From JBDKTH01 sp964558295 (GTDB lineage Bacteria > Planctomycetota > Planctomycetia > Pirellulales > Thermoguttaceae), in NCBI GenBank assembly GCA_964558295.1, contig CAZLDQ010000093.1, positions 1-22,022 on the forward strand: a stretch of 22,022 nucleotides of DNA. Direction: 5' to 3'. Both the position numbers and the translations under genes were made by a program. Shown in pieces: positions 14,978 to 22,022 of the stretch (the stretch's first letter is position 1; every line of letters starts with the position of its first letter). Below the pieces are notes generated by a model. That model was not told where the DNA came from. It made no database searches and saw only the letters and a program-made list of their open reading frames with translations.

Positions 14978-15090
14978 CAATGTTGACGCCGCTTGCCAAT
15001 CTTGTCAGCAACCCGCCGCCGACCGCAAAGCTTGCCTAACGCTCATACACGGCAAAAGCCGAAAAATCCTCCAAGGTGGACGGTGGGGCA

Positions 15091-17196
15091 ATGGTGTTTC
15101 GATGGGGGGTGATCACGTTGGTGAGATTCTATGCTACGGGGGGCGTGGGGGCCCTGGTGTTTTGGTGCATTGCGGTATTGGCAAGCCAAGAGGTGGTGGC
15201 AGCCGAACCACAAGGTCCGGTGGCATTCGCCGCAGGGTACCAGACGCTGCCAACGTCGGAGGAAGTGGGCGAGGTGTTGGTCTCCGACGAGGAGCCCTTC
15301 GCCCCACCGCCACCGCCTGCGGGCAACGCGCCAACGGTCACCGACAAGCCGCTGCCGGTGATGCCTGAGACGACGGTCGTCGGCCGGCCCGACCCGTTTC
15401 CCCAGAGTCCGTTGGGCGACAATACGCTGCTGACGCCGACACGTACCGAAGCCTTTGCCGGTCAGATCGGCAGTTCCTACACGGTGATTACCAGCGAGCA
15501 GATCGCCAACAGTAAGCAGACCAACGTGGCCGACGTCTTGCGCGGCACGCCAGGCTTGGACGTGGTCCAGCAGGGGCCGACCGGCGGGGTGACTTCCATC
15601 TTCTTGCGCGGGGCCAACTCGAATCAGACCAAGGTGCTCATCGATGGCATGCCGGCCAACGATCCGAGCAATGCCAGCCGAATGTTCGATTTCGCCCAAC
15701 TCTCGGTCGACAACGTTGAGCGGATCGAAGTGCTTCGTGGCCCACAGAGTACACTCTATGGGTCGGACGCAATCGGAGGCGTCATCAATATCATCACCAA
15801 GCGGGGTGAAGGGCCGATGTCCGCGCGCGCCGAGCTGATGGGGGGCAGTTTTGGCACGGCCCGGGAAGCTCTCAATGTGAGTGGTGGCACCAAGGACTAC
15901 TACTATTCTTTCGGCGCTTCCTACTATCAGACCGACGGCATTACGGCCGCCGACGCACGCTACGGCAACACGGAAAAGGACGGCGACCGGAAAGCCAACT
16001 TCTCCGGCCGCTTCGGCTGGACGCCGTCGGAGAATGTCGACGTGGACTATGTGTTCCGCTACATTGATCAGGATGCGGAACTCGACGATACGAGCTTCGA
16101 TCCCACGCGGCCAACCGTCGATAACCTCGTTCGGCAGCTTCGCACCAACTCGTTTTTCAATCGAGTCCAAGCCCGGGCCATGGCCTTGGACGGTTTTTGG
16201 GAACAAAAGGTCGGGCTCAGCCTGACCGACTACGAGCGATTCGACACCGACCCCGGGTTTTATAGCGTTCCGGGATTCTCAGGCCAGTCGCGGCAGCTCG
16301 ACTACCAGAGCAACTTCTTCCTGAACGAGCAGAACACGCTGACCTTCGGAACCGATTATCTCCACGAGGAGGCCCGCTCCACCACCGTTTCGGAACTCGC
16401 ACAGCACAACTTCGGGGTCTACCTCGACGATCAGATCCGACTGAGCGAACGCTGGTCGGCCACGGCCGGAGCACGCTGGGACGACCATAACGCTGCGGGC
16501 CGGGCGAACACCTACCGGCTGACGACGCTCTATCGGTTTTCCACCGGAACGGGGCTGCACGGGAGCATGGGAACGGGCTTCCGCGCCCCGGCGTTGGCCG
16601 AAAACTACTTTCCCGGCGGCAACCCCAATCTCCGCCCCGAGCACAGCAAGGGCTGGGACATCGGCCTCGAACAGCCGCTGTTGAACGGGCGTCTCGTGGT
16701 CGACGGCACTTACTTCCGCAACGACTTCGTCGACTTGATCCAGTACTACGAACCGGCCCCGTATGTTTGGGTTTTGGAAAACGTGGGCCGGGCTTTTTCC
16801 AGCGGCGTGGAAGTGACGGCCCGCTACCAGTTCAACGAGTGTACGACCCTGTTGGCCAACTACACCTACACATTTACCGAAGACCTGGAGACCGGGCTCC
16901 CCTTGGCCCGGCGCCCGCGGCACAAGGCCTCGCTGAGCGTCAACCGGCGTCTGGGGTGCGATCAGGCCAACCTCTACGCCCAGTTGGTCTACGTCGGCTC
17001 GCGATTGAACAGTTCCTATGATTCGATCTACCTGGGCGAGTACTTCTTGTTGAATCTGGCCACAACCTACGACGTGACCCGTTCGTGCCAATTGTTTGCC
17101 CGAATCGATAACTTGCTTGACCAGGACTACCAAGAGGTCTACGGCTTCGGCACCCCCGGAATCGCCTTTTACGGCGGCACGTCGTTGCGCTGGTAA
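15091..17196 (+). CDS. btuB: TonB-dependent outer-membrane receptor, BtuB-like
   Basis: The 701-residue protein should be a 22-stranded outer-membrane barrel that imports a scarce ligand using TonB energy. A signal peptide (hydrophobic GGVGALVFWCIAVLASQ, cut near VVAA-EPQ) comes first. A proline-rich linker (PPPPPAG) and a TonB-box-like ETTVVGRP follow. The plug domain has TVITSEQIANSKQTNVADVL, SIFLRGANSNQTKVLIDGMP, DNVERIEVLRGPQSTLYG and SDAIGGVINIITKRG, which match the cobalamin receptor BtuB particularly well. The barrel ends with an aromatic residue (GGTSLRW), as required for assembly. Vitamin B12 is the likely ligand, but a different corrinoid or metal chelate is possible. ATG 15091 is chosen; an in-frame GTG at 15076 is an alternative. 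No TonB, ExbBD or BtuFCD gene is adjacent. Confidence 0.88.
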   Translation: MVFRWGVITLVRFYATGGVGALVFWCIAVLASQEVVAAEPQGPVAFAAGYQTLPTSEEVGEVLVSDEEPFAPPPPPAGNAPTVTDKPLPVMPETTVVGRPDPFPQSPLGDNTLLTPTRTEAFAGQIGSSYTVITSEQIANSKQTNVADVLRGTPGLDVVQQGPTGGVTSIFLRGANSNQTKVLIDGMPANDPSNASRMFDFAQLSVDNVERIEVLRGPQSTLYGSDAIGGVINIITKRGEGPMSARAELMGGSFGTAREALNVSGGTKDYYYSFGASYYQTDGITAADARYGNTEKDGDRKANFSGRFGWTPSENVDVDYVFRYIDQDAELDDTSFDPTRPTVDNLVRQLRTNSFFNRVQARAMALDGFWEQKVGLSLTDYERFDTDPGFYSVPGFSGQSRQLDYQSNFFLNEQNTLTFGTDYLHEEARSTTVSELAQHNFGVYLDDQIRLSERWSATAGARWDDHNAAGRANTYRLTTLYRFSTGTGLHGSMGTGFRAPALAENYFPGGNPNLRPEHSKGWDIGLEQPLLNGRLVVDGTYFRNDFVDLIQYYEPAPYVWVLENVGRAFSSGVEVTARYQFNECTTLLANYTYTFTEDLETGLPLARRPRHKASLSVNRRLGCDQANLYAQLVYVGSRLNSSYDSIYLGEYFLLNLATTYDVTRSCQLFARIDNLLDQDYQEVYGFGTPGIAFYGGTSLRW

Positions 17197-17286
17197 GTCT
17201 GATTCTCTCGCCGTCTTGGGGACCAAACACACTTCCCTTCCATGTCCCGAGGCAACGAGGGGAGGAAGGCCGGGCGTTTGTCTCGT

Positions 17287-17310
17287 CTGCACTTTCTTAC
17301 TGCACTTTCT
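17287..17310 (+). repeat. Short direct repeat CTGCACTTTCT
   Basis: The 11-base unit occurs at 17287-17297 and 17300-17310, with two bases between. It lies in the gap after the TonB receptor; no function is evident. Confidence 0.7.
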
Positions 17311-17429
17311 CAGAAAAAACCGTCGCCGATGGCAGGAGTGCTATCGGGGTAGAATCCTGATTCAAGAAAAGCGGCTCTCTCATCACGCTGGTGATTGTTG
17401 GACTCACCGGGACGAATGGGAGAGCCGAA

Positions 17430-17852
17430 ATGGGCGGGCGGCGATGTCCGAAGGAATGGTCCGAGTGGCGCGATTGGTTGGCCGCCGGCATTCACCACAA
17501 CCCCAACCCGGGGCCGGCAGACGCAAAATACGTCTGTGGACATATCTGGCTCACCTTGGCCTGGACCGTCCGGCATCCTCAGTGGAGCACCATCGGGCGG
17601 CCCTTGCGGGCGTTGCTCTACATCCGTCGCAAGCACATCGCACGGTTGCCGCCCCAACTCGGCTGGCGATTCCAGCCCCAACTCCAACAAGCGGCCGAAT
17701 TGATCGGCTGGCTGGCTCCAAGCCGCTGGCAGGAGGAGTTGCGGTTCGGGAGTAGAGGCTGTTCTTGCCGCGAGGCGTGGTTCGCAATAGAATCAAGGGC
17801 GTGGCGTGCAGCCAACCTGCGTCTCCGCTTGGGGGGACGCGTTCGCTCTTAA
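17430..17852 (+). CDS. Small uncharacterised protein, Trp-rich
   Basis: The 140-residue product (MGGRRCPKEWSEWRDWLAAG...) is not recognised. It has a good ribosome site (GGGAGAG five bases before ATG 17430). Third-codon GC is similar to the neighbours for roughly the first 110 codons. Trp, Arg and Leu are frequent, and there is no signal peptide or clear membrane segment. The last 30 residues (from about CSCREAW) use codons less like a real gene and overlap a promoter-like site (17765-17793), so the true end may have been moved by a frameshift. Overlapping frames on both strands (17310-17690 minus, 17096-17755 plus) look less protein-like. A genuine short lineage-specific gene is the best reading, with limited certainty. 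Confidence 0.5.
   Translation: MGGRRCPKEWSEWRDWLAAGIHHNPNPGPADAKYVCGHIWLTLAWTVRHPQWSTIGRPLRALLYIRRKHIARLPPQLGWRFQPQLQQAAELIGWLAPSRWQEELRFGSRGCSCREAWFAIESRAWRAANLRLRLGGRVRS
17765..17793 (+). promoter_or_regulatory. Candidate promoter for the MFS transporter
   Basis: TTGCCG (17765-17770), 17 bases, then TAGAAT (17788-17793). Both hexamers match the sigma70 consensus moderately well and the spacing is ideal. It would give a leader of about 220 bases before ATG 18021. It overlaps the 3' end of the small gene upstream. Confidence 0.4.
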
Positions 17853-18020
17853 CTCCCGGGATTGGTTCCCGGAGGAAGCCCGTGCAAGACATACCGATCC
17901 ACCGCTGCGCGGGGTATCTGGGTTGCCCGAGGTTTGCCGCACGTTTCGCCGAATGCGTCCGCACCGCCGCAGCCCTTTCGTGGCAAAATGGTTCGGACGT
18001 CCCACCCTTGCTGTGATTTC

Positions 18021-19259
18021 ATGACCCGTTTTGCTACCCGTTCTGCTCCGTGTCTCCCCCCCAAAAAAAGACTCCCCGCAGCGCCAACGCGCGACTCCAG
18101 AGCTCTCTTCTTCGTCATTGAAGGGGTGAATGCAGTCGCCACGCCTTATTTTTTCAGCTACCTCTTCTTCCTGTTGCGCGACCACTATGGGTTTGGCAAC
18201 CTCGGTAATCTGGCGACTGCGGCCCTGGGGGGCTTCGTCTATGCGGTAGCCGCGTGGCTGGGGGGGCGTTTTGCCCAGCGCTTCGGCTATTTCAACTCGC
18301 TGAAGACCGGGTTTGGCGGGATGGCGATCTGTTTGGGGCTGGCCCCGCTGGCTGCCTCTCTGCCCACCGTCCTGTTGGCCTACGCCGGTTGCATGGCGGC
18401 GGTCTGTTTCACTTGGCCGGCGCTGGAGGCTCTCATTAGCGAGGGGGTTGCGGATGAGGTCCTCCCCAAAAACATCGGCATCTACAATATGGTCTGGTCG
18501 ACCGGCGCTGCACTGATCTATTTTGTCGGCGGCACGCTCTATGAAACGCTTGGCCACGCGAGCATCTTCTGGCTGCCGGCCCTTGTCCACGGCGGCGTGT
18601 ACCTGTGGATCCTCCGCCTGGGCCGCCAGCGGTTCGAGTCGAAGGCTTCTGCGCCGGCGGCCGTGGCCGCGCATCCCCAAAACGTGTCGGCCAACACACA
18701 ACCGGTCAGCCCCGAGACGTTCCTACGCATGGCTTGGCTGGCGATTCCCTTTTCCTACGTGGCGCTAACCACGGTCATCGCGTTCATTCCGTCGCTCGCC
18801 CAGAAGCTCGGCATGTCGACGACCCAGGCAGGCTTGTTCTGCTCGATCTGGATGTTCGTGCGCATGGGGACTTTTGTCGTTCTCTGGCAATGGACCGGCT
18901 GGCACTACCGTTTCCGCTGGCTGCTGGGAGCCTTCGTCGGGCTGATCGCCGGCTTCTGCCTGCTCCTGCTTTCGACCAGTCTGGGAGTGCTCGTCGGTGG
19001 TCAGATCCTCTTTGGGGTGGCCGTGGGCCTGATCTATTACTCGTCGCTTTTCTACTCGATGGACGTCGGCGAAACCAAGGGGGAACATGGCGGGCTGCAC
19101 GAGGCAATGATCGGCGCCGGCAATTTCCTGGGCCCTGCGGTCGGCGCGGCGAGTCTTTTCCTGGCCCCGGGCATCCCCAATGCGGGCGTCTATGCAGTCA
19201 CCGCCCTGTTGGCCTGCGGCCTGACCGGCTTGGTCGGCCTGCGCGTGCGGCGGGGCTAG
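18021..19259 (+). CDS. Major facilitator superfamily transporter
   Basis: The 412-residue protein has about 12 membrane segments in two halves, joined by a hydrophilic loop (about residues 200-230, RQRFESKASAPAAVAAHPQNVSANTQPVSPE). This is the MFS layout for secondary transport across the inner membrane. The first half begins RALFFVIEGVNAVATPYFFSYLFFLLRDHYGF. A conserved GGRFAQRFGYFNSLKTG segment sits in the loop between helices 2 and 3, where MFS proteins carry a Gly/Arg motif. Near the end, GEHGGLHEAMIGAGNFLGPAVGA recalls MFS proteins of planctomycetes. The substrate cannot be inferred. ATG 18021 is chosen since the frame upstream (open to 17862) lacks protein character; ATG 17988 is another option. 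It converges with the LarA-family gene, 37 bases apart. Confidence 0.88.
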   Translation: MTRFATRSAPCLPPKKRLPAAPTRDSRALFFVIEGVNAVATPYFFSYLFFLLRDHYGFGNLGNLATAALGGFVYAVAAWLGGRFAQRFGYFNSLKTGFGGMAICLGLAPLAASLPTVLLAYAGCMAAVCFTWPALEALISEGVADEVLPKNIGIYNMVWSTGAALIYFVGGTLYETLGHASIFWLPALVHGGVYLWILRLGRQRFESKASAPAAVAAHPQNVSANTQPVSPETFLRMAWLAIPFSYVALTTVIAFIPSLAQKLGMSTTQAGLFCSIWMFVRMGTFVVLWQWTGWHYRFRWLLGAFVGLIAGFCLLLLSTSLGVLVGGQILFGVAVGLIYYSSLFYSMDVGETKGEHGGLHEAMIGAGNFLGPAVGAASLFLAPGIPNAGVYAVTALLACGLTGLVGLRVRRG

Positions 19260-19262
19260 TTT

Positions 19263-19288
19263 GGGCATCCCCTGCCCACGGTGTTTTT
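19263..19288 (+). terminator. Weak terminator between convergent genes
   Basis: GGGCA (19263-19267) pairs with TGCCC (19273-19277) across TCCCC. A run of five T follows at 19284-19288 after six other bases. The stem is short and the T-run is displaced, so the call is weak. Confidence 0.35.
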
Positions 19289-19296
19289 GGGAATGC

Positions 19297-20568
19297 TCAC
19301 TTCACCGTCGCCAGCACATACGGCCCCTTGGGGATCACGGCGATCGTGGCCTCCGGGCCGTATTGCTTCAGGCAGTCGGCCACGGCCGTCTCCACACTCG
19401 GCGAGCTTTCGACGAACAGGCGGTTGACCGTCTCCGGCGGAAGCCCCTGGGTGACCACCTTGACGTTCGCCTTGCGGCGCACTTTGGCCAGTTCTTCCAA
19501 CTGCCACTGGTCAAGCACACAGTACTGCTTGCTCAAGATCCGTTCCATGAACACATCGAGGCTCGGATTCTCTGCGAATAGTCGCTGGAACTCGGGACTG
19601 CCAATCCCTTCGGTCATGCTGGCGGCCAGGATGATCGTCCCGCCAGGCTTAACGATCTCCATCGCGCCGACCATCCCTTTGATCGATTGATAGAAGGTCG
19701 TGTCCAACGGATAGCCGGCCGAAGTGGTCACAACAATGTCGACCGGCTCGGGGACCGTATCGGTCAACAGGTGGCTGACAAAGCTCACGCCTTCGTAGAA
19801 CGCCGCCTCCATGTCGCCGGCCATAAGAGCCAGGATTTGCCGCTGGGCGTCCAGCACCGTGTTGACGATGAAGTCGCAGCCGGCGCGGCGCCCGATCCAG
19901 GTGTTTTCCTCGTGAACCGGATTCCCTTCAAGCTGTCCGGCCCGGGCGTTGGGATGTTCGAGAAAGTCGGGACTGTGCCAAGCCTTGACCGTTTCCCAAG
20001 CAGCCAGCCCCGGACAAATCAGCTTCCGTCCGCCGGAGAAACCGGCCATGAAGTGCGGCTCGATCAGTCCGGTGGTGATCTTCAGATCGGCCTCCACATA
20101 GCGGCGGTCGATCCAGACCGGCACGCCGCGCGGGGTGTCGCCAAGATACGCGTGCTGGGAGAGATCGCGCCCGTCGTGATTCTCAATCCGATATGCCTCC
20201 ATGATCGTCTGACCGACCATCTCGGCCAATTCATCTCCCAGGTTCGGCCGGTGCAGACCGGTCGCCACGAGAATCAAAATCCGGTTGCGCGGGATGCCGC
20301 TCTGCTCAAGCGTTTGGAGAATCGGGGGAAGGAGAATCTGGTTGGGGACTGGGCGCGTCACATCGCAGATCACCACACAGGCGCTTTGGCGGCCTCGGGC
20401 CAACTCGGCCAGCGGTGGTGTGCCGCTGGGCCGAGCCAGTTGATCCCAGACCGCCTGAGGCGGGTCGGCTAGTGGCGGCGCCGGCCGATAGCCGAGGCAC
20501 TTGACCACGTTCCGATCGGGTAGGTCCACCTCCAGTCCACTTCGACCAGATTCCAGGTGGACCCGCAT
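19297..20568 (-). CDS. larA: LarA-family nickel-pincer racemase/epimerase
   Basis: LarA proteins use the NPN nickel-pincer cofactor to racemise or epimerise 2-hydroxy acids by hydride transfer. The 423-residue product keeps the key residues with a constant offset of two from the Lactobacillus plantarum enzyme: H106 (H108) in ATGLHRP, H172 (H174) in EPHFMAGFSGG, K182 (K184, the covalent NPN attachment) and H198 (H200). The DVTRPVPN segment at 69-76 is also conserved. The substrate in this large family ranges from lactate and malate to sugar acids, so lactate is not assured. LarB, LarC and LarE, which make NPN, are not in the window. ATG 20568 has AGGAG seven bases upstream, and this site overlaps the stop codon of the small basic protein gene, which indicates translational coupling. 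Confidence 0.9.
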   Translation of the reverse strand: MRVHLESGRSGLEVDLPDRNVVKCLGYRPAPPLADPPQAVWDQLARPSGTPPLAELARGRQSACVVICDVTRPVPNQILLPPILQTLEQSGIPRNRILILVATGLHRPNLGDELAEMVGQTIMEAYRIENHDGRDLSQHAYLGDTPRGVPVWIDRRYVEADLKITTGLIEPHFMAGFSGGRKLICPGLAAWETVKAWHSPDFLEHPNARAGQLEGNPVHEENTWIGRRAGCDFIVNTVLDAQRQILALMAGDMEAAFYEGVSFVSHLLTDTVPEPVDIVVTTSAGYPLDTTFYQSIKGMVGAMEIVKPGGTIILAASMTEGIGSPEFQRLFAENPSLDVFMERILSKQYCVLDQWQLEELAKVRRKANVKVVTQGLPPETVNRLFVESSPSVETAVADCLKQYGPEATIAVIPKGPYVLATVK

Positions 20569-20575
20569 CCCGAGA

Positions 20576-20580
20576 CTCCT
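20576..20580 (-). promoter_or_regulatory. Ribosome binding site of larA overlapping the upstream stop codon
   Basis: Read on minus, AGGAG (20580-20576) shares two bases with the TAG stop (20581-20579) of the small basic protein gene. It lies seven bases before the larA ATG. This fixes the larA start and suggests coupled translation. Confidence 0.8.
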
Positions 20581-20833
20581 ACTTCTTGGCAGCAGGCTTG
20601 GCCGCCGGTTTGGCCGCAGGAGCCGCAGCCGCCCCTTCCTCTTCTTCCTTCTTCTTCTTCTTCTTTTTCATCGAGATCTTATAGACGCGGACCTTCGGGA
20701 GGCCGAAGGGGGCCGTTTCCCCCTCCTGCCAGCGGTCCGCGGCCTTCAACCGCTCGATCCGTTCCGCACGGGTCAGCACGCTCCGGGCCCGGATCATGCC
20801 CCGACGGACCTTCAGGCTTTTATCCATGGTCAT
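20579..20833 (-). CDS. PVC-superphylum small basic protein
   Basis: The 84-residue product begins MTMDKSLKVRRGMIRARSVLTRAERIERLKA, then DRWQEGETAPFGLPKVRVYK. It ends in a run of seven Lys and four Glu and an Ala/Pro/Lys tail like those of histone H1-type proteins. This pattern matches the small basic protein family (TIGR04137, from memory) described as a signature of Planctomycetes, Verrucomicrobia and Chlamydiae and reported to bind nucleic acids. The exact role is unknown; association with ribosomes or RNA is a possibility. The ATG at 20833 has AGGAG ten bases upstream; an ATG two codons later is also possible. The gene is the first of a two-gene unit with larA, under the promoter at 20961-20989. 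The CTT/AAG microsatellite encoding the Lys run is prone to slippage. Confidence 0.9.
   Translation of the reverse strand: MTMDKSLKVRRGMIRARSVLTRAERIERLKAADRWQEGETAPFGLPKVRVYKISMKKKKKKKEEEEGAAAAPAAKPAAKPAAKK
20648..20671. repeat. CTT/AAG microsatellite encoding poly-Lys
   Basis: Within a pyrimidine-rich stretch on plus, ttcttcttcttcttctttttc is close to a CTT triplet repeat. In the minus-strand gene it reads as AAG/AAA codons for Lys. Triplet changes would vary the number of Lys residues without breaking the frame. Confidence 0.7.
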
Positions 20834-20960
20834 AGCCGTGGGTCTCCTCGCGAGAATATGGTGTGTGGATGGTAGGGCAAAGGAACCACCGTCGGCCTGC
20901 CAAACCAACCGTCCCCGGTCTTACCTAACCGGAACAGTGACATCGACCGACAAGCCACTC

Positions 20961-20989
20961 AGTATACGCCTCCAGCGGCAATGCTTCAA
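20961..20989 (-). promoter_or_regulatory. Promoter of the small basic protein-larA unit
   Basis: On the minus strand TTGAAG (20989-20984) is followed by exactly 17 bases and TATACT (20966-20961). The -10 matches consensus 5/6 and the -35 4/6. Transcription would start near 20954, giving a leader of about 120 bases. It is the best promoter match in the window. Confidence 0.65.
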
Positions 20990-21023
20990 GCACGTCTGAC
21001 TCAACCCACCCCCGAGAGGCAGG

Positions 21024-21896
21024 CTACGTCGCGTCTTCGTGCTCCAGTCTGCGAATCGCTTTGAGAAAATCCACCATCGAAGGGCATCGTTTGCTCACGT
21101 CGGGCTCAATACACCAGTGAATCGCCTTGGCCAATTGTGGGTGAATTGTCGGACGGTAGTGGCGAATGTCGATCGGCGGCTGGTCATGCGTCATCGCCGC
21201 CTGACCGGTGGTGCCGCTCTGCCATGGGAGGTTAAAAGTGCATATTTCATAAGCGGTTACGCCGAAGGCAAACACGTCGAGTCGCTGATCCGTGCGATGA
21301 CGGCGGACCAATTCGGGGGCCATGTAGTTGGGCGTCCCGGTCCGGTTACCCGGCTGCATAAACGGGGGGGTTGCCGGTACCGTCAACCCAAAGTCGGTCA
21401 GTTTGAGCGACTCCCAATCCCCGGTCAGCATCAGGTTGCGCGGGCATACATCGCGGTGAATGAACCCTTTCTCGTGAACGACCTTTAGCGCCTCGGCCAC
21501 TTGCCGGAGGTATTTCACGCGCCTCCCCTCAAGCTTGGGGTCTCGGGCGATGAGCACGGAGTTCATCCCCGGCCCGTCGAGAAACTCCATGATCAAATAC
21601 GGCTCCCCAGCGGTCGTCAGGCCATGCTCCGTGGTCCGAACGATGTAGGGGTGGTTGAACTGGACGGCAATCTCCCCCTCCGAAGGCTTGTTGAGCCCTT
21701 TGAGCCGGGCCTCCACCAGCGCCGTTTTCTTTGGGTCGAGGATCTTGAGGCCGACAATCTTCCCCGACTTGCGATCGCGGGCCATATAGAACTTGGACAT
21801 GGTCCCGGAGATCGCCGTCCGCTCCAGATCAAAGCGGGAACGAACATCGAGTCGCCCCCCGCCAAACAGGCCCTTCAGTTGGTCAAAGAACGCCAT
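21024..21896 (-). CDS. Cytosolic Ser/Thr-type protein kinase with HRDxC loop
   Basis: The 290-residue protein is a Hanks-type kinase without a membrane segment or extra domain. The glycine loop is degenerate (ISGTMSKFYMARD, residues 29-41). K51 in VGLKIL is the ATP-binding lysine, and E75 or E73 is likely the C-helix partner. The catalytic loop reads H147-R-D149-V-C151-P-R-N154, where Ser/Thr kinases normally have Lys at the C151 position (HRDxKxxN). D168-F-G and GTPNYMAPE (187-195) are intact. The base D149, N154 and D168 are all kept, so activity is plausible. The signal it serves is unknown, and no phosphatase or regulator is adjacent. ATG 21896 has no ribosome site; the preceding 126 bases to the window end show no clear promoter. 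Confidence 0.9.
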   Translation of the reverse strand: MAFFDQLKGLFGGGRLDVRSRFDLERTAISGTMSKFYMARDRKSGKIVGLKILDPKKTALVEARLKGLNKPSEGEIAVQFNHPYIVRTTEHGLTTAGEPYLIMEFLDGPGMNSVLIARDPKLEGRRVKYLRQVAEALKVVHEKGFIHRDVCPRNLMLTGDWESLKLTDFGLTVPATPPFMQPGNRTGTPNYMAPELVRRHRTDQRLDVFAFGVTAYEICTFNLPWQSGTTGQAAMTHDQPPIDIRHYRPTIHPQLAKAIHWCIEPDVSKRCPSMVDFLKAIRRLEHEDAT

Positions 21897-22022
21897 GGAA
21901 TATGCTTAGTTTTGTGGTCTACGCTCGCGGCCCCCCCTGTGCCGTCGGCGAACCAACCGGCCGGGCAGCATCACGATCTAGCCGCCCCCCCCGGTGGTGG
22001 CACGCGTGAAGGCCCGCCATCC

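Noticed and set aside
17096..17755. 219-codon plus-strand frame overlapping the TonB receptor end and the small gene
   Set aside because: It is out of frame with the receptor's C-terminal strands and rich in Arg/Pro/His shadows. The 17430 frame has the better start and codon use.
20796..20999. 67-codon plus-strand frame between the small basic protein and kinase genes
   Set aside because: It covers the leader and promoter of the small basic protein unit on the other strand and shows no protein character.

Overview
The window looks like a piece of a high-GC planctomycete chromosome, probably from the order Pirellulales and possibly a thermophilic Thermogutta-like lineage; the lower ranks are a guess. 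The best taxonomic marker is the gene at 20579-20833, a small basic protein with a Lys/Ala/Pro tail of the kind described as a signature of the PVC (Planctomycetes-Verrucomicrobia-Chlamydiae) superphylum. Supporting signs are tandem DUF1080 domains fused to a DUF2961-like region, a cytosolic Ser/Thr kinase, an 'FSLRxLL' membrane protein, frequent GTG starts, many genes without Shine-Dalgarno sites, and loosely packed genes separated by short degenerate repeats. No tRNA, rRNA, CRISPR array, insertion sequence or phage gene was recognised.

Left part (1-1519): pyrE (orotate phosphoribosyltransferase), then an uncharacterised protein that reads as a PD-(D/E)XK-like nuclease domain (D...EIQ) followed by a winged helix. 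A 530-base gap (1520-2049) holds only small palindromes.

Central part (2050-9467): a same-strand alpha-glucan cluster. It contains glgA (ADP-glucose-dependent glycogen synthase), a GH57 amylopullulanase/alpha-amylase-type enzyme, a GalT-like nucleotidylyl transferase and a second GH57 of the 4-alpha-glucanotransferase type. Together they could build, trim and rearrange a glycogen-like polymer and interconvert sugar phosphates and nucleotide sugars. The gaps (117-211 bases) carry AATGA-type repeats, hairpins and a perfect 18-bp tandem duplication. A strong terminator (9496-9530) closes the cluster.

Minus-strand block (9720-13747): read in transcription order, a divergent shikimate-dehydrogenase-like gene, a secreted DUF1080-DUF1080-DUF2961-like protein and bioD. 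A promoter candidate lies upstream of the first gene.

Right part: an 8-helix membrane protein with a possible leaderless start, a triple-hairpin leader in front of a BtuB-like TonB-dependent receptor, a small unknown protein and an MFS transporter on plus. On minus, converging on the transporter, are a LarA-family nickel-pincer racemase gene translationally coupled behind the PVC small basic protein gene, both under a good sigma70-like promoter, and further right a Ser/Thr kinase with an unusual HRDxC catalytic loop.

No single unmistakably new multi-gene system is visible. The best leads are the nuclease/winged-helix protein, the GalT-like enzyme inside the glycogen cluster, the AroE-like protein that lacks substrate-binding residues, the small basic protein-LarA coupling, and the multi-domain DUF1080/DUF2961 protein.
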